From an uncultured Clostridia bacterium (GTDB lineage Bacteria; Bacillota_A; Clostridia; Oscillospirales; Ruminococcaceae): DNA of 6,452 nt. Below, in pieces: positions 5,796 to 6,452 of this stretch. Below the pieces are notes generated by a model, which was given only the letters and a program-made list of their open reading frames with translations, searched no databases and had not been told where the DNA came from. The stretch's first letter is position 1, and each line of letters begins with the position of its first letter. The position numbers were made by a program, and so were the translations under genes. The stretch is from contig CAMVPV010000087.1 of assembly GCA_947169455.1 (NCBI GenBank), positions 1-6,452 on the forward strand, given 5' to 3'.

Positions 5796-6452
5796 TCATT
5801 CCCCGCCGCTCAGACGTTCCTTCTCCCATTTCTCGTAAGCTGCATTGAACTCGTCCATGCTCATGGATTTTTCATGTATCACCATGCCCTTGTAGCGCGA
5901 GCGTGCAAGCCCGTACGGAGCAAACTGCCCGTCGAACTGGCTCAGGCGGTCGGCAACATAGCCGTCGCCGTTGCTCACGCGGCTCGGACAGATTATCGCG
6001 TGGTCTATCAGCAGCGCCTCCGCCTGCGCGAACAGCTCATACCGCTTTTCGGTGTCATCGTAGGTCTTTACTGCCTTATTGACAAGGTCATCGTACTGCG
6101 CGAAAAGAGCCTTTATCCCGGCATCCTGCGACTTGTCCCAGAAGCCGAAGGTATTGTCGGCGGTAAACGGGTCGGCGTAGGTCGCGGGGTCTGCAAAGTC
6201 TGCACCGTAATTGCACAGCATCAGCGCATATTTTCCGCTGCGGCGCACCGCCGAAAGAAATCCGGTATCCGGACCGCGCTCCACTATCACCTCAACATAG
6301 TCGGTGCCGAGAGCGTCCTCAATCTGCTTTTTGGCAGCCTGACACTCCTCCGCCCAGTTTATTATCGACGGATTGTACGGCATCAGCACCTTGACCGGAA
6401 AAGTAACGCCCTGCGCTTCGAGCGCACTGCGCGCCTTGTCCCTGAAGCTCTG
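5796..6452 (-). CDS. Peptide/oligopeptide ABC transporter substrate-binding protein (family 5, OppA/DppA-like), C-terminal part
   Basis: The frame is open from the right edge to TGA 5798-5796, giving 218 residues with the N-terminus outside the window. A GTG at 6389 could look like a start, but codons upstream of it continue the conserved sequence (AQGVTFPVKVLMPYNPS, fragment residues 13-29), so the gene clearly runs off the edge. This segment, with the later ELFAQAEALLIDHAIICPS and the C-terminal PYGLARSRYKGM region, matches the C-terminal lobe of SBP_bac_5 proteins, which capture peptides outside the membrane and deliver them to Opp/Dpp-type permeases. Family members are usually 500-650 residues, so about a third is present. 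The signal peptide, expected to be a lipoprotein type, is not visible. No permease or ATPase gene follows: the next gene is a PAP2 phosphatase. The family is fairly secure; the ligand is unknown. Confidence 0.85.
   Translation of the reverse strand, partial: QSFRDKARSALEAQGVTFPVKVLMPYNPSIINWAEECQAAKKQIEDALGTDYVEVIVERGPDTGFLSAVRRSGKYALMLCNYGADFADPATYADPFTADNTFGFWDKSQDAGIKALFAQYDDLVNKAVKTYDDTEKRYELFAQAEALLIDHAIICPSRVSNGDGYVADRLSQFDGQFAPYGLARSRYKGMVIHEKSMSMDEFNAAYEKWEKERLSGGE

Noticed and set aside
5796..6389. A complete short gene starting at GTG 6389
   Set aside because: The frame stays open to the window edge, and the upstream codons continue a conserved family-5 binding protein motif, so this GTG is an internal valine.

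Overview
The window looks like a chromosomal segment from a low- to mid-GC Gram-positive gut-type clostridium, most likely Ruminococcus or a close relative in the Oscillospiraceae. The basis is heavy use of ATA for isoleucine, strong purine-rich ribosome binding sites, a lipobox-type secreted protein without outer-membrane partners, and the gene families present. The taxonomic call is inference from style, not from a marker gene. No RNA gene, mobile element, CRISPR array or phage gene was found.

Plus strand, left part (1-3410): the C-terminal 226 residues of a membrane-fusion (HlyD/RND-type adaptor) protein are followed after 49 bases by a large lipoprotein of 872 residues. The lipoprotein has a signal peptide with Cys26, a Gly/Ser-rich tether, a probable beta-propeller-like N-terminal half broken by a roughly 70-residue Ala/Glu/Pro/Asp low-complexity insert, and a C-terminal family-1 extracellular solute-binding (sugar-binding type) domain. 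The two genes look co-transcribed and end at a strong intrinsic terminator (3377-3410).

Plus strand, middle (3438-4667): a GTG-initiated RlmI/YwbD-family class I SAM-dependent rRNA methyltransferase with an N-terminal PUA-like domain. Its ribosome binding site lies directly after the preceding terminator, so it has almost no leader of its own.

Minus strand, right part (4724-6452): the C-terminal part of a family-5 (OppA/DppA type) peptide-binding ABC transporter protein runs in from the right edge. About 100 bases later comes a 323-residue PAP2-superfamily membrane phosphatase with all three phosphatase motifs. It converges on the methyltransferase, and a 15-bp-stem hairpin between them (4685-4722) probably terminates transcription from both sides.

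Most of the window is housekeeping or ordinary transport content. The part least explained by known families is the composite lipoprotein beside an export-type adaptor, including its in-frame 15-bp tandem repeats.
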